From Rhodovulum sp. MB263 (GTDB taxonomy: Bacteria; Pseudomonadota; Alphaproteobacteria; Rhodobacterales; Rhodobacteraceae): DNA of 64,000 nt. Below, piece by piece: positions 48,211 to 59,121 of the stretch (position 1 is its first letter; every line of letters begins with the position of its first letter). The stretch is taken from NCBI RefSeq assembly GCF_002073975.1, contig NZ_CP020384.1:3534001-3598000 (forward strand), read 5' to 3'. The notes under the pieces were generated by a model that made no database searches, was not told the origin of the DNA, and was given only the letters and a program-made list of their open reading frames with translations. The position numbers and the translations under genes are program-made.

Positions 48211-48858
48211 TTACAGCCGGAAACTCGCGACGAAGCCCGGCACCGCGATCCCGTCGGGCAGCTTCGGGTCGGGAACGGGGGGCCCCGCCTGCAGGCTCAG
48301 CGGCACATGCCCGGCCCAGCGCTCGGTTGCCAGATCCCCGGCATCCTCGTCAGGCCGGGCGGCAGCGACCTTGGCCGAGACCTCGTCGAGCCGCATCCGG
48401 ATCACCTTCGAAGCCTTCCATTCCTGCTCGGTCGGCGGACGGGCATGGTCCCAGAGGCCGGGCGCCAGCTTGTCGATGAAGGCTTTCAGCGCCACGCGCT
48501 TGTCCTCGCCCTCCACGGCTTCGGTGCTGCCGAAGGCCATCACCGAGCGGAAGAGCAGGTTGTGGTTGAAGGCCGCGCGCGAGAAGGCGACGCCGTCGAG
48601 ATGGGTCACGGTCAGGCAGACCGGAACGCCCGAGGCCTGAGCCCGCAGCATCCGGCTGGCGGCCGAGCCGTGCCAGTAGACATGATCGCCGATGCGCCAG
48701 GGGCAGGTGGGCGTGACCACCGGCGCGCCGTCGATCAGATAGCCGACATGGGCGACGAGGGCGGCGTCGATGATGGCGTCTATGGTCTCGCGGTCGTAGC
48801 GCGCAAGCCAGTGATAGCGTTTGACGCGGGTGCGGTCGCTGGGGGCGGTTTCGGGCAT
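48211..48858 (-). CDS. anf3: Anf3-like PPOX-fold protein of the Fe-only nitrogenase operon
   Basis: ATG 48858 gives 215 residues of a pyridoxamine-phosphate-oxidase-like split barrel (VAHVGYLIDGAPVVTPTCPWRIGDHVYWHGSAASRML; FNHNLLFRSVMAFGSTEAVEGEDKRVALKAF). Anf3 of Azotobacter, encoded in its anf cluster, is described as a heme- and flavin-binding terminal oxidase that helps protect the Fe-only enzyme from oxygen. The fold and the position at the end of the anf operon support the same role here. The heme ligand cannot be assigned by eye. Confidence 0.78.
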   Translation of the reverse strand: MPETAPSDRTRVKRYHWLARYDRETIDAIIDAALVAHVGYLIDGAPVVTPTCPWRIGDHVYWHGSAASRMLRAQASGVPVCLTVTHLDGVAFSRAAFNHNLLFRSVMAFGSTEAVEGEDKRVALKAFIDKLAPGLWDHARPPTEQEWKASKVIRMRLDEVSAKVAAARPDEDAGDLATERWAGHVPLSLQAGPPVPDPKLPDGIAVPGFVASFRL

Positions 48859-48881
48859 GTCGGATCCTTCGATAAACAGGG

Positions 48882-49445
48882 TCAGCAATCCTGGCAGGCC
48901 AGGGAGAAGGGCAGTTCGGCCAGGCGCGGCACCGGGTACGACGCGGGCACCGATGCCACCGCGCGCAAGGCCGCCACATGGACGGCGGGCAGGCCGCGCA
49001 ATGCGGCGCCGTCGGCGATCCGGCCGAGATATTCGCGGCTGGGCGGCCGGGGTGCGCGGCGTTCGGTCTTCATCAGCATCACCGCCGCGACCCGGCTGCC
49101 ATCTTCGGCGAGCACCTCGGCCGGGTGGTGGAAGTAGATGCCGGTGCCGTTCAGCCTGACACCCCGCGCGGCCTCCAGCGCATCCGCGTCGCGCGGGGAC
49201 ATTCGGTAAAGAACACCCGGCAGCGCGGCGCCGGGGTCGGCCACCGCCGCCTCCTCGGCCCCGTCCCAGACGCGGGAATGGCCGAAAAAGCCGATCCGGG
49301 AACCGGGCAGGCTGGCGCGGGCGACAAGCTCGGCGCCGGGGCACATCCGGGCGATCTCATCGGGATGAAGCTCGATGCCATAGGCGAAGTGCAGCACGTG
49401 AACGCTCCGTCCGGGGCGTTTGGCGGGTTTGGGGAGCTGGATCAT
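48882..49445 (-). CDS. gamma-glutamylcyclotransferase-fold protein in anf operon
   Basis: ATG 49445 overlaps the anfO stop as ATGA, giving 187 residues. The sequence VHVLHFAYGIELHPDEIARMCPGAELV followed by RIGFFGHSRVWDG and AALPGVLYRMSPRDADALE resembles the gamma-glutamylcyclotransferase fold; YGIEL stands where YGSNL/YGSNM is usual. The C-terminus ends in a Cys pair (SLACQDC). It corresponds in position to the second accessory gene (anf2) of Rhodobacter anf operons. The enzymatic activity is unknown. Confidence 0.72.
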   Translation of the reverse strand: MIQLPKPAKRPGRSVHVLHFAYGIELHPDEIARMCPGAELVARASLPGSRIGFFGHSRVWDGAEEAAVADPGAALPGVLYRMSPRDADALEAARGVRLNGTGIYFHHPAEVLAEDGSRVAAVMLMKTERRAPRPPSREYLGRIADGAALRGLPAVHVAALRAVASVPASYPVPRLAELPFSLACQDC

Positions 49446-50122
49446 GGCGCGGGGCTGTCCCTGGGGGTGACGGTCACGAAAAGCGCGCCCTCGCGGGGCT
49501 CTTCGGCGCAGACAAGGTCGCGCTCGGCCAGACTGCGCCGGAACCAGCGCGGCAGATGATCCATCCGGACCACGAGCGGGCGGAACGGTGCCTCGGCCAG
49601 CAAGGGTCCGAGCACGGTCATCGAGTTGCGCCGCCGGTCCTCGGCCAGCGCTGCGGCGAGGTCGAGAAACCGGGTGCCGTCGGCGCGGTCCTGGACCGGG
49701 ACAGGGGGCGGGGCCGCGTCGGGGACGCTGCCCGGGCCGCAACTGCCGCAGCCCCCGGCCGGAACGCTGTCACAGGCGCAGGTCTCGGTTGCGATCCGGT
49801 CCTCGCCCTCGGCCACCGCGGCAAGCTGGCCGTCGAGCGGCCCCTCTGACTTCCAGACGTGAAAGCCCAGCTGGTCCTGGAGATAGGAATAGGCAAAGCC
49901 GCGCACCTCGGCCGACAGCAGCACCCGACAGGGCGCGATTTCCTCGGCCAGCCTGCCAAGCGCCCAGCGCAGACCCGCCACGCCCTCTTCGCGGGGCAGG
50001 CGGAACGGGAACTCGCTGCTCAGCGCCCAGCCGGTGCCGGTGCCCTGATAGATCCGGAGGCACCCGGGCTCGTGCAGGCCGAGGGGCCGGCCACTGTCAT
50101 CGACATGAACGGCAATCTGCAT
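49442..50122 (-). CDS. anfO: Fe-only nitrogenase accessory protein AnfO
   Basis: AnfO is a family found only with Fe-only (and some V) nitrogenases, and its biochemical role is unsettled. The 226-residue protein matches at MQIAVHVDDSGR and LRIYQGTGTGW, at VRGFAYSYLQDQLGFHVWKSEG, and at MTVLGPLLAEAPFRPLVVRMDHLPRWFRRSL. A Cys-rich segment (CACDSVPAGGCGSCG) lies in the middle linker. AGGAG precedes the ATG. It lies 69 bp after anfK across a GC-rich hairpin. Confidence 0.9.
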   Translation of the reverse strand: MQIAVHVDDSGRPLGLHEPGCLRIYQGTGTGWALSSEFPFRLPREEGVAGLRWALGRLAEEIAPCRVLLSAEVRGFAYSYLQDQLGFHVWKSEGPLDGQLAAVAEGEDRIATETCACDSVPAGGCGSCGPGSVPDAAPPPVPVQDRADGTRFLDLAAALAEDRRRNSMTVLGPLLAEAPFRPLVVRMDHLPRWFRRSLAERDLVCAEEPREGALFVTVTPRDSPAP

Positions 50123-50191
50123 GGGATCTCTCCTGTTGGGGGGGGGCGCCGGGCCGCAGGAGCGCCCCGGCAGGGGACGTGCGGTCGCTGC

Positions 50192-51577
50192 TCACCACAC
50201 GTTGAGGATCCATTCCTTGCGCTTCTTCACCTCCATGTCGGCGAAGAGCGTGTTGGCAATCTGCTCGGCCAGGAAGGTGGCGCCCGCATAGCCCAGCACC
50301 GGATGGCGATACATGCCGGCGCGGTCATAGGTGGGGAAGCCCACGCGGACCATTGGAATGCCATGGTCGATCGAGATGAAGCGGCCCTTGGAATGGCCGA
50401 GGATCAGGTCGAGCCCGAGCCCCCTGTTCCTGATCCGGTCCTCGAGATCCCAGAAATCGGCATTGGTGACGATTTCCAGATCGGGCGCGCTTTCCTGCAG
50501 CGCCAGCACCCGCGGATCCTTCACATAGCCCGAATTGTCGTCGCCCAGCAGCAGAAGCCGCGGCGTCATCCCGAGATCGAGACAGAACTCGGTCAGGCCG
50601 ATGGCCAGATCGGGATTGGCATAGATCGCGACCCGCTTGTCGGCGAGGAACATGTGTCCCAGATCGGCGATGGCATCGAGCGCGATGCCGCGTTCCTCCA
50701 CCAGGCTTTGCGGGATCGGCTTGCCGGTCACCTCGCTGACCGATTTCAGGAAGGCGTCGGTGTTGCGAATGCCGACGGGCGTCGGGCCGATCACCGAAGG
50801 CACCTTGAACTTCTTCCTCAGATAGTCGGCAGCCTTCGCCCCCTCGTAGCGGTTAAGCGCGAGGGTGGCCTTGGCATTGGCGGTGTCGCGCAGCGTCTCG
50901 ACGGTGGTGTTGCCATGGGACTGGCGGCTCAGGTCCGGCATCAGCGGGCTGTCGAAGCTCTCGATCTCGAACAGGACATTGGCCTCGACCTCCATCTCGG
51001 CCAGCAGATGCTTGAGCGCCGTGACATCGCCGGGGTTCACCCAGCCGGTCAGCAGGTTGATCCTGTCCGAGGGCGCGCCCTTCTCGGCGAAGCGCTTGAC
51101 GAAGTCGTGGACCGCGCGGTCGTAGCCGGTGATCATCGAGCCCACGAAGCTCGGGCAATGGATCGTCAGCAGATGCACCTCGCGGCCGGGGAACTTCTCG
51201 GGCAGCAATTCCTCCTCGAGCTTGTAAAGCAGCCCGTCGACATCGTCGCCGATCACCTCGGTCGAGCAGGTGGTGATGATCGGCACCACCTTCACCTCGG
51301 GATAGCGCGTCAGCAGCACCTCTACCGCGGTTTCCACCCGGTCGAGCGCGCCGAAGACCGCGCCGTCCTCATGGACCGACGAGGACGCGATCTCGAAGCT
51401 CTCCTTGAGATGCTGCGAGATCAGCAGCCGGACGAACATCACGCAGCCCTGGCCGCCATGGACGATGCCGATGCAGTCCCTGATCCCGATCGCGGCGAAC
51501 TGGGCACCGGCGGGCTGGCAGGTGAAGATCGGGTTGATGACCCCGTCCCGCTCCTTCTGAACGATCTGACATGTCAT
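50192..51577 (-). CDS. anfK: Fe-only nitrogenase beta subunit AnfK
   Basis: AnfK pairs with AnfD to form the catalytic FeFe protein and supplies half of the P-cluster ligands. The 461-residue length is right for AnfK; NifK is longer at the N-terminus. P-cluster cysteines are C20, C45 and C104 (FTCQPAGAQ, GGQGCVMFV, TTCSTEVIGDDV). The C-terminal half contains NADFWDLEDRIRNRGLGLDLILGHSKGR. The ATG is 13 bp after anfG. Confidence 0.96.
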   Translation of the reverse strand: MTCQIVQKERDGVINPIFTCQPAGAQFAAIGIRDCIGIVHGGQGCVMFVRLLISQHLKESFEIASSSVHEDGAVFGALDRVETAVEVLLTRYPEVKVVPIITTCSTEVIGDDVDGLLYKLEEELLPEKFPGREVHLLTIHCPSFVGSMITGYDRAVHDFVKRFAEKGAPSDRINLLTGWVNPGDVTALKHLLAEMEVEANVLFEIESFDSPLMPDLSRQSHGNTTVETLRDTANAKATLALNRYEGAKAADYLRKKFKVPSVIGPTPVGIRNTDAFLKSVSEVTGKPIPQSLVEERGIALDAIADLGHMFLADKRVAIYANPDLAIGLTEFCLDLGMTPRLLLLGDDNSGYVKDPRVLALQESAPDLEIVTNADFWDLEDRIRNRGLGLDLILGHSKGRFISIDHGIPMVRVGFPTYDRAGMYRHPVLGYAGATFLAEQIANTLFADMEVKKRKEWILNVW

Positions 51578-51590
51578 GGGAGTGATCCTT

Positions 51591-51938
51591 TCAGTAATGG
51601 GGAACGGTCAGCTCTTCGTTGAGCGAGCCGTGAACGGTGAGGTGGTCGATCTTTTCGTGCAGCGCCGTCATCAGGGTGCGGATCTCGTCCTTGGACAGAT
51701 CGTCGATCCAGGGAAAGCGGGTGCGGAAAGCGCGGGCCAGCATCACCGCGTCGACCCAGTAACAGCGGTCGAGCGCGGTCTCGTGCACCGGCTCCTCGCC
51801 GCAGAGGATCTGGCAGGTCTGGCCGAGGATGCCCGCGCTTTGCCTGAGCCGGTCCCAGCCGCGCGAGTTGAACTGCCACAGGCAGGTCTTCATGATGTAA
51901 TCGACCAAGGGGTCGAGGCGTTCGTTCAGCGTCTCCAT
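51591..51938 (-). CDS. anfG: Fe-only nitrogenase delta subunit AnfG
   Basis: AnfG is the small delta subunit present only in alternative nitrogenases. ATG 51938 has an AGGA site 8 nt upstream and gives 115 residues. A GTG at 51953, overlapping the anfD stop, would add five residues but lacks a ribosome site. Family sequence: LVDYIMKTCLWQFNSRGWDRLRQSAGIL, DRCYWVDAVMLARAF and HGSLNEELTVPHY. Confidence 0.96.
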   Translation of the reverse strand: METLNERLDPLVDYIMKTCLWQFNSRGWDRLRQSAGILGQTCQILCGEEPVHETALDRCYWVDAVMLARAFRTRFPWIDDLSKDEIRTLMTALHEKIDHLTVHGSLNEELTVPHY

Positions 51939-51949
51939 TTCGGGGGTCC

Positions 51950-54622
<2,673 letters not shown>

Positions 54623-54678
54623 TCAGGTGCGGTGGCAGCTTCGCAGGCGCTCGGAGCGCCCGGACTGCGGTCCGTTCC

Positions 54679-54714
54679 GCGCACCGATCGGTAAACGCGC
54701 ACCGATATGTAAAT
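54679..54714 (-). promoter_or_regulatory. tandem 18-bp repeats, candidate AnfA activator sites
   Basis: GCGCACCGATCGGTAAAC and GCGCACCGATATGTAAAT are placed head to tail with no gap and differ at three positions. They lie about 120-170 bp upstream of the sigma-54 promoter, the usual place for an enhancer-binding protein. AnfA binding is inferred from position. Confidence 0.6.
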
Positions 54715-54822
54715 CATCTGCCGAACGGCTGCGCGCTGTCGCCCCGCCCGGTAGGGTCGAAGGGGTACCGGAACGGCAAAAGCCGCCCGGGGAGGGCGGC
54801 GCGGGATCGACAGATGTCGGTG

Positions 54823-56454
54823 TCAGCTGCGGGGCGGCAGGGCCCGGGGGCGGAAGGCCCTGGCGTCGATGCCGTGCCGCTCCATCCGCGTGCCCAGCAT
54901 CCGGCGACTGATCTGCAGAAGCCCGGCGGCGCGGCCGATATTGCCTTCGGTCGTCTTCATCGCCTCGACGATCATCTCGTGTTCGACCGTCCGCACCCTG
55001 TCATCGAGCCCTACCCCCAGCCGGGTGCCGCTTTCCGACGGCGTCTGGAGCGAGGGCGGCAGGTTCCAGGCATGGATCACCTCGTCATCCGACAGGATCA
55101 CCGCCCGTTCGATCGCGTTCTCCAGCTCGCGCACATTGCCGGGCCAGTGATAGCTCATCAGCATGTTCAGTGCGGGCGTCGAGATGCGCTTGACGCTCTT
55201 GCCCATCGCGGCACATGCCCGGGCGACGAAATGATCGGCCAGCAGGATCACGTCGCTGCCGCGTTCGCGCAGCGGCGGCACGGTGACGGGCACCACGTTC
55301 AGCCGGTAGAACAGGTCTTCGCGGAAGAGCCCCTCCGCCACCATCTGCGGCAGATCGCGATTGGTCGCCGCGATGATCCGGACATCGACCTCGACCGCCC
55401 GGCTGCTGCCGACGCGCTCGACCATCCGGTCCTGCAGCACCCGCAACAGCTTGGCCTGCACCGCAGGACTCAGCTCGCCCAGTTCGTCGAGAAAGATCGT
55501 GCCGCCATCGGCACGTTCGAAACTGCCCTTGCGCTGGGCGGTGGCGCCAGTGAAGGCGCCCTTCTCATGGCCGAAAAGCTGGCTCTCGGCCAGCGCCTCG
55601 GGGATCGCGGCACAGTTGAAGCGGAGGAAGGGTCCTTCGGCGCGGTCCGAGGAATAATGGATGGCGCTTGCGACCAGTTCCTTGCCGACGCCGCTTTCGC
55701 CCAGGATCAGCACGGTCGCGCGCGTCTTCGAGACCTTGCCGATCAACGCATAGACATCGGCCATCATCGCCTTCGAATTGCCGATGATGTTCGTTGGCCG
55801 GAAGCGCTCTTTCAACGCGTCCTTCAGCTCGCGGTTCTGACGTTCCAGCTCCAGCCGCTCGACATTGGCAATCAGGTGAAGTTCGACCGCGGGCGCGATC
55901 ATCAGCGCGATGGCGGCCAGGAATTCGGCGTCCTGTTTCAGCAGGCGCCGGCTGACATAGCACCGCTCGCCCGCAATCGCGCCCAGGACCTTGCGGCCCA
56001 GCATGATCGGCACGCAGACGAAGGCCGACTTGCGCCGGGTCTCGCCCGCATGAGCGCCGGTCCGGTCGAGGAAATCGGGGCTCTCATGCAGGCGCGGGGC
56101 AATGATGACCTTGCCGCTTTCCACCACCTTGCCGGTGATGCCCTCGCCCAGCGCATAGACGCCCCGGCGTTCCTCCTCATCGGTCAGGCCGAAGCTGTCA
56201 TGGATGAACACCCGCCCCCGGCGGCGGTCGAGCAACGAGACGGCGCCCCGGTCCATCCGCATCCCGGTCCGCATGACGTCGAGGATCATGCCCAGCGGCG
56301 CCGAAAGATCGGTGGCGTTCGAGATGGCGTGGTTGAGCCGGTAGAGCGTCGGCAACAGGTTGACCCGGCATTCCCCCGAATGGCACTGGGTGAATTCCTC
56401 GTCCGGGCTCACCGCCCCCAGATCGAACAGGTTTTCCGCATCCTCGCCAGGCAT
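54823..56454 (-). CDS. anfA: AnfA, sigma-54 activator of the Fe-only nitrogenase operon
   Basis: AnfA is the enhancer-binding protein that switches on anfHDGK. The 543-residue protein has an N-terminal Cys pair C24-X4-C29 (CHSGEC), like the redox-sensitive pair described in Azotobacter AnfA. A GAF domain spans about 35-200. The AAA+ domain has Walker A GESGVGKE and the sigma-54 contact loop GAFTGA, and a C-terminal helix-turn-helix reads GNIGRAAGLLQISRRMLGTRMERHGI. GAGG lies 7 nt before the ATG, right against a Mo-box. A NifA-type paralogue is less likely because of its location. Confidence 0.93.
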   Translation of the reverse strand: MPGEDAENLFDLGAVSPDEEFTQCHSGECRVNLLPTLYRLNHAISNATDLSAPLGMILDVMRTGMRMDRGAVSLLDRRRGRVFIHDSFGLTDEEERRGVYALGEGITGKVVESGKVIIAPRLHESPDFLDRTGAHAGETRRKSAFVCVPIMLGRKVLGAIAGERCYVSRRLLKQDAEFLAAIALMIAPAVELHLIANVERLELERQNRELKDALKERFRPTNIIGNSKAMMADVYALIGKVSKTRATVLILGESGVGKELVASAIHYSSDRAEGPFLRFNCAAIPEALAESQLFGHEKGAFTGATAQRKGSFERADGGTIFLDELGELSPAVQAKLLRVLQDRMVERVGSSRAVEVDVRIIAATNRDLPQMVAEGLFREDLFYRLNVVPVTVPPLRERGSDVILLADHFVARACAAMGKSVKRISTPALNMLMSYHWPGNVRELENAIERAVILSDDEVIHAWNLPPSLQTPSESGTRLGVGLDDRVRTVEHEMIVEAMKTTEGNIGRAAGLLQISRRMLGTRMERHGIDARAFRPRALPPRS

Positions 56455-56463
56455 CCGCGCGCC

Positions 56464-56490
56464 TCGTTATGTATATTATGCACATAACGA
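56464..56490 (-). promoter_or_regulatory. Mo-box palindrome before anfA
   Basis: Arms TCGTTATGT / ACATAACGA form a perfect 9-bp palindrome around a 9-nt spacer, ending 9 bp before the anfA ATG. This is the pattern of ModE/MopA-MopB molybdate boxes. In Rhodobacter capsulatus such a box represses anfA when molybdenum is present, and the same control is likely here. Confidence 0.75.
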
Positions 56491-57222
56491 TATCCGGGCT
56501 CCCTTGCGCCGGAAATCGGCCGGGAACGCGGGATCGGTCCGCAGAAGACGCTGCCCGCACAGGAATTACGCACCCAAAGCGCAGCGGCGCCCGCGGCGGA
56601 AGCCATCCGGGAAGGGTCGACGCGCGGCATCATGCCAGGAGCACGGCCGCGCAGTGCAGATCAGCGGAGGTCCGCGAGGCCGGGATCGACATCTCGGCGG
56701 AGGGGGACGCGCTGGCCGAGAATGCCCATCGCGCCGCGCAGCACCACCTCGATCCGTTCCGGACGTTCAAGACGCTGCGTGACCAAGACCTCACCAAGGA
56801 GGAGATCAGGCGAATGCCGTCATCCACGTACTGCCGTCCGCAACGTCTGTCAGAGATCAGCCCAGAAGCATCAGGCGAACCCTCTGCCTCCTGACAGCCC
56901 TTGCGCAGACCCGTGCTTTCGTTTGCGCATTCATCCGCTTTCTCTGCCCCTCTCGGCGAAACCCATGAATACGGAAAAATCTTGCCGATAATGATGCCCC
57001 ATTCGATGAAACTTCTCCTATTGCGCCAGTGAGAGGCTGGCCCGCCAGTCCCAGCACGGGAAATCCGCCGCCCCGAAGGGGCGCCGCAGCCAGGGCTTGT
57101 TCCGGAAAGCGCTGAAGGGGGTTACCGCGCGGCTCCAACGCCGGATTGGGGCCGCGCCAGGAAGTCAGACCTATCGGACAGGGGTCTTCAGCGCCCGGAT
57201 AAGGTTGCAATGTCGGAACGCG
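56491..57222. other. 732-bp gap between anfA and dctM
   Basis: No gene is supported. One forward frame yields a helical stretch (AGIDISAEGDALAENAHRAAQHHLDPFRTFKTL) without a known match or ribosome site; it could be a gene remnant. A weak GG-N10-GC element (56508-56523, reverse) might be the anfA sigma-54 promoter. I did not find a NifA site (TGT-N10-ACA). Confidence 0.4.
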
Positions 57223-58551
57223 TCAGCGCAGCAGTTCAAGCAGCTTCAGCGACAGGTCCGGAAAGGCCGCGACCGCCGCGAGCCCCAGCAGGCTGGTCAG
57301 CAGGAAGGGCGCCGCGCCGCGGGCGATCTGCTCGATCGAGAGCTTTGTCACATTGGCCGCCACATAGAGATTGATGCCGACCGGCGGAGTAAACAGCCCG
57401 ATGGCGAGGTTGACCATCACCACCACGCCGAACCAGACCGGGTCCCAGCCCATCTCACGCATCACCGGCAGGAAGATCGGCAGCGAGATGAACATCACCG
57501 TGATCGCATCCATGAACATGCCCGCGACCAGCAGGATCACCATGATCGCCAGCAGGATCACCCATTGGTTGTCGCTCAGCCCCAGCAGCGCGCCGGAATA
57601 GGTTCCGACCAGATCCTCGACCGTCACCACCCAGCCGAAGATCCCGGCATAGGCCACGACCAGCATCACCACCGCCGAGGAGGCCGCGGCATCGGAAAGC
57701 GCCTCGTACAGCCCCCGGAGCGTGAGGGTCCCGTAGGCGAAGGCCCCCACCCCAAGCGCATAGACCGTAGCGACAAGGGCGGCCTCGGTCGGTGTGAAGA
57801 TCCCCGAATAGATGCCGCCCAGAATGACCAGAGGCGTCAGCAGCCCCCAGAACGCCTCGCGGAACGCCGCCGCCAGCCGCGTCCAATAGGGCAGATCCGC
57901 ATGCGGTGCGGGGCTCAGCGCGTCAAGCGCCGCCCGCCCGGCGCCACGCCGCGCGGCGAAGGGCAGCGTCGCCAGCATCACCAGCCCCATGAACAGCCCC
58001 GGCACCACGGCCGCGAGGAAAAGCTGCGAGATCGAGGTCTCGGCGATCACGCCATAGATCACGAGCCCGATCGAGGGCGGAATGACGATGGACAGCGCGG
58101 CCCCGGTGCAGACCAGCCCCGCCGCAGAGGCGCGGGAATAGCCGTCTTCCTCCATGCCCTTGACGATCATCGGCCCGATGGCCGCGACCGAGGCCGGGCC
58201 CGAGCCGCTGACCGCGCCCCAGAACAGGCAGACCACGGTGCCCACCACGCCCATGCCGCCCGGCATCGAGCCGATCAGCACCCGGAAGAAGCGGATCATC
58301 CGCTCAGCAATGCCCAGCGTGCCCATCAGCGTGCCCGCGAGGATGAAGAACGGGATCGCCAGCAGCGAGAACTTGGTCACCCCCGCCACGATCAGATCGC
58401 CCGCGAGATCGAAGCCGAAACCGATCTGTCCCATCGCATAGAAGGCCGAGAGCCCCAGCGCGAAGGCCACCGGCACCCGAAGCGCCATCAGCAGGAAGAA
58501 CAGGATCACCATTTCGGTGCCCGCGCCGAGGCCGGGGATCAGATCAGGCAT
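57223..58551 (-). CDS. dctM: TRAP transporter large permease (DctM family)
   Basis: The 442-residue protein from ATG 58551 has about 12-13 membrane segments and the TRAP large-subunit pattern: VPVAFALGLSAFYAM, then FFILAGTLMGTLGIAERMIRF and FWGAVSGSGPASVAAIGPMIVKGM, with FTPPVGINLYVAANVTK near the end. It moves a carboxylate-type solute with Na+ after capture by the periplasmic binding protein. It overlaps dctQ by 8 bp. Confidence 0.94.
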   Translation of the reverse strand: MPDLIPGLGAGTEMVILFFLLMALRVPVAFALGLSAFYAMGQIGFGFDLAGDLIVAGVTKFSLLAIPFFILAGTLMGTLGIAERMIRFFRVLIGSMPGGMGVVGTVVCLFWGAVSGSGPASVAAIGPMIVKGMEEDGYSRASAAGLVCTGAALSIVIPPSIGLVIYGVIAETSISQLFLAAVVPGLFMGLVMLATLPFAARRGAGRAALDALSPAPHADLPYWTRLAAAFREAFWGLLTPLVILGGIYSGIFTPTEAALVATVYALGVGAFAYGTLTLRGLYEALSDAAASSAVVMLVVAYAGIFGWVVTVEDLVGTYSGALLGLSDNQWVILLAIMVILLVAGMFMDAITVMFISLPIFLPVMREMGWDPVWFGVVVMVNLAIGLFTPPVGINLYVAANVTKLSIEQIARGAAPFLLTSLLGLAAVAAFPDLSLKLLELLR

Positions 58552-59038
58552 GGGGCGCCTCCGGCGGCGGATCGGCCGGGGCGCGGCCCAGCACCTCGCG
58601 GACATGTTGCAGATAGCGGATCAGGATCAGACCGAAGCCGAAGGGCACCGCCGCCTGATAATACCAGGCCGGGATGCCCAGCGCATAGGAGCGCATCCCG
58701 TTGCCCCGAAGCGTGACCAGCACATCCCAGGACACCCAGGCCGAAAGCCCCAGCAGCAGCGCCGACAGCCCTGCTGCCAGCCCGAAAAGCGGCTTGCGCA
58801 GCGGGCGCGGCAGCAGGTCCTGGACCAGCGTGACCGCCAGATGCTCGCCCCGCCGCGCGGCGATGGCCGCGCCGAAGACGGTCAGCAGAAGAAAGCCGTT
58901 GGTCAGCAGCTCTTCGCTGGCGGCCAGCGAGTAATTGGTGCCGTAGCGCACCACCACATTGGCAAAGCCGATCGCGGTCATGCCGAGGAACAGCAGGGCA
59001 CAGACGATCTTCTCGGCCTCTCGAAGAAGGAAGCGCAT
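58544..59038 (-). CDS. dctQ: TRAP transporter small permease (DctQ family)
   Basis: ATG 59038 gives 164 residues with four membrane segments, the expected build of the small TRAP subunit (AEKIVCALLFLGMTAIGFANVVVRYG; LLLTVFGAAIAARRGEHLAV; GIPAWYYQAAVPFGFGLILIRY). It joins DctM in the membrane complex. It sits 83 bp after dctP and overlaps dctM. Confidence 0.92.
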   Translation of the reverse strand: MRFLLREAEKIVCALLFLGMTAIGFANVVVRYGTNYSLAASEELLTNGFLLLTVFGAAIAARRGEHLAVTLVQDLLPRPLRKPLFGLAAGLSALLLGLSAWVSWDVLVTLRGNGMRSYALGIPAWYYQAAVPFGFGLILIRYLQHVREVLGRAPADPPPEAPHA

Positions 59039-59121
59039 GGGCGGGCCTACCGGCTCTTTTGCAGGGGGCAGGCGCCGGGCCGGAGCCTGCCCTCGGGCGG
59101 CCCGGCCCGGCGCGCCAGGGG

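Noticed and set aside
56508-56523. GG-N10-GC element as sigma-54 promoter of anfA
   Set aside because: Only the GG/GC pair fits; the flanking bases do not match TGGCACG or TTGC, so it is not listed as a promoter.
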